From Floccularia luteovirens (Eukaryota > Basidiomycota > Agaricomycetes > Agaricales > Squamanitaceae): a DNA stretch of 64,000 nt. Of the stretch, positions 62,957 to 64,000 are shown piece after piece. The translations under genes were made by a program, and so were the position numbers. The first letter of the stretch is position 1. The number at the start of each line of letters is the position of its first letter. Where the stretch lies: contig VSJF01000006.1 in NCBI GenBank assembly GCA_009739215.1, positions 1,922,001-1,986,000 on the forward strand, given 5' to 3'. The notes under the pieces were generated by a model. It had not been told where the DNA came from. It saw nothing but the letters and a program-made list of their open reading frames with translations, and did no database searches.

Positions 62957-64000
62957 TGCAGAGCGGCTCATGTGAACTGTTAATCAGAAGGACACCGAAA
63001 TGAAGACGGTGACACTCATAAGAAGGAACAGTCATAGCCGGAGACTTTTTGGTGTCGATTGTATACACAAATAACACGTCGTTTCTTTTGAAGCACTCAT
63101 GGAGGAATAATGCACGAAGGTTATCCGAGGACACTATTATCAACAAGCTATTCAAGGGTGGTTATATTCCTCACCTGCCGATTTTTTTGCATAGCTTGGC
63201 CGCACCCGAGCTTGTTCAATTTCCTAGCAAAGAAGGCAGAAATCAGGATGAAATATTAAGTATTACTATGAGAACAATTGGAGCGCCTCCATCGTCCTGC
63301 AAAAGTATCAAGCAGTTCCTTATCGCAATGTTTGATCTCGTAGAACGTGCGATATATAATTTTCTTTTGTCTCTCTTATTGATGGATTGTGATTGAAAGT
63401 GCTACGCGTGATGGGGTTCAAGCATCAAATACTTCATAGGGACGTATCGTTCGGCAATATCATTCTGGAGCCCTGTGTATTTGGTGGCAAGGTACCGCCT
63501 CTTGCAAAGGATCGACCAATAATGTACGAAAGCATTTGCGAAAAGTTGGGCAGAGTATACGACTATCCGGGAAGGGACAAGCTGGCACTTTCGAGCTTCG
63601 GATTGATTGATCTCAAGCTATCTGTGGACCTTAGTAGTACAGAGGACCGGCGGGCTGACGACGGAATCTTTGTGAGTGTACTCTGTTTAGATATTTCATT
63701 GCTAATTGTTTTCAGGGAATTCCTGCATTCATTGCACAAGACAGGTCCCGCTGGCGTACCATGAAACGTCATTATATCTCTTCTATTGCCAAAGTTACAT
63801 CTTCGCCAGGCCAAGCCTATACTTCACAATTTCCTGCCGAGTGCGATGGGAAATGGGAAACATTCTGGAGTGAAATCAATCAAAAACGACTCAAAGACTT
63901 TGATTGTATCGAGATACCTCTACAAAATGTCGAGTCTGTGTATTGGGTCATGGTTTTCTGTCTCGTCCGAGCCACACCCGAATCTGCCGAGAGCCGTACA
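62957..64000 (+). pseudogene. FunK1-type fungal kinase, copy G, N-terminally truncated, runs off the window
   Basis: Starts inside the family sequence (about KDTEMKTVTLIRR near 62990). An extra T in the run near 63045-63050 shifts the frame before LVSIVYTNN. Then KHSWRN, SSCKSIKQFLIAMFDLVE, a 57-nt intron, an intact catalytic loop LHRDVSFGNIILEP (63393-63764), LIDLKLSVDLSS (the DFE/DFD position is DLK), an intron, PAFIAQDRSRW, and NVESVYWVMVF, continuing past 64000. N-terminal third absent. The right part is beyond the window, so a working C-terminal kinase cannot be excluded. Confidence 0.72.

Overview
The window is nuclear DNA of a mushroom-forming basidiomycete (Agaricomycetes type). The evidence is very intron-dense genes with introns mostly 44-65 nt long, a C2-NACHT-WD40 STAND gene, many FunK1-type fungal kinases, copia-type LTR remnants, and a polyketide cluster rich in GMC oxidoreductases. 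No genus can be named from sequence alone. Exon joins below were made by hand from splice signals, reading frame and family motifs.

Left arm, 1-20.3 kb, is fast-evolving accessory DNA. It holds a decayed copia element and a solo LTR, both inserted in a WD40 pseudogene; a long C2-NACHT-WD40 gene with one in-frame stop; and at least six FunK1 kinase copies, most of them broken (a seventh sits at the right edge). 20.3-22.1 kb is empty as far as I can see.

Middle, 22.1-47.4 kb, is mostly conserved single genes: F-box protein, UBA/zinc-finger/UBX protein, FMP52-like reductase, a conserved coiled-coil protein, two tandem Dal5-type transporters made by a segmental duplication that also copied the 5' end of the next gene, cardiolipin synthase, a large pericentrin-like (PACT) spindle-pole protein, a seven-TM protein, and an SNG1/DUF3533 membrane protein.

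Right arm, 47.9-62.6 kb, is a compact biosynthetic gene cluster: cytochrome P450 (-), secreted GMC oxidoreductase (+), non-reducing polyketide synthase without a SAT domain (-), flavin-dependent halogenase (+), intracellular GMC oxidoreductase (+). P450/GMC1 and PKS/halogenase are divergent pairs sharing promoters. Together they should make a chlorinated or brominated aromatic polyketide that is then oxidised. This is the most interesting system in the window. A further FunK1 copy runs off the right edge.
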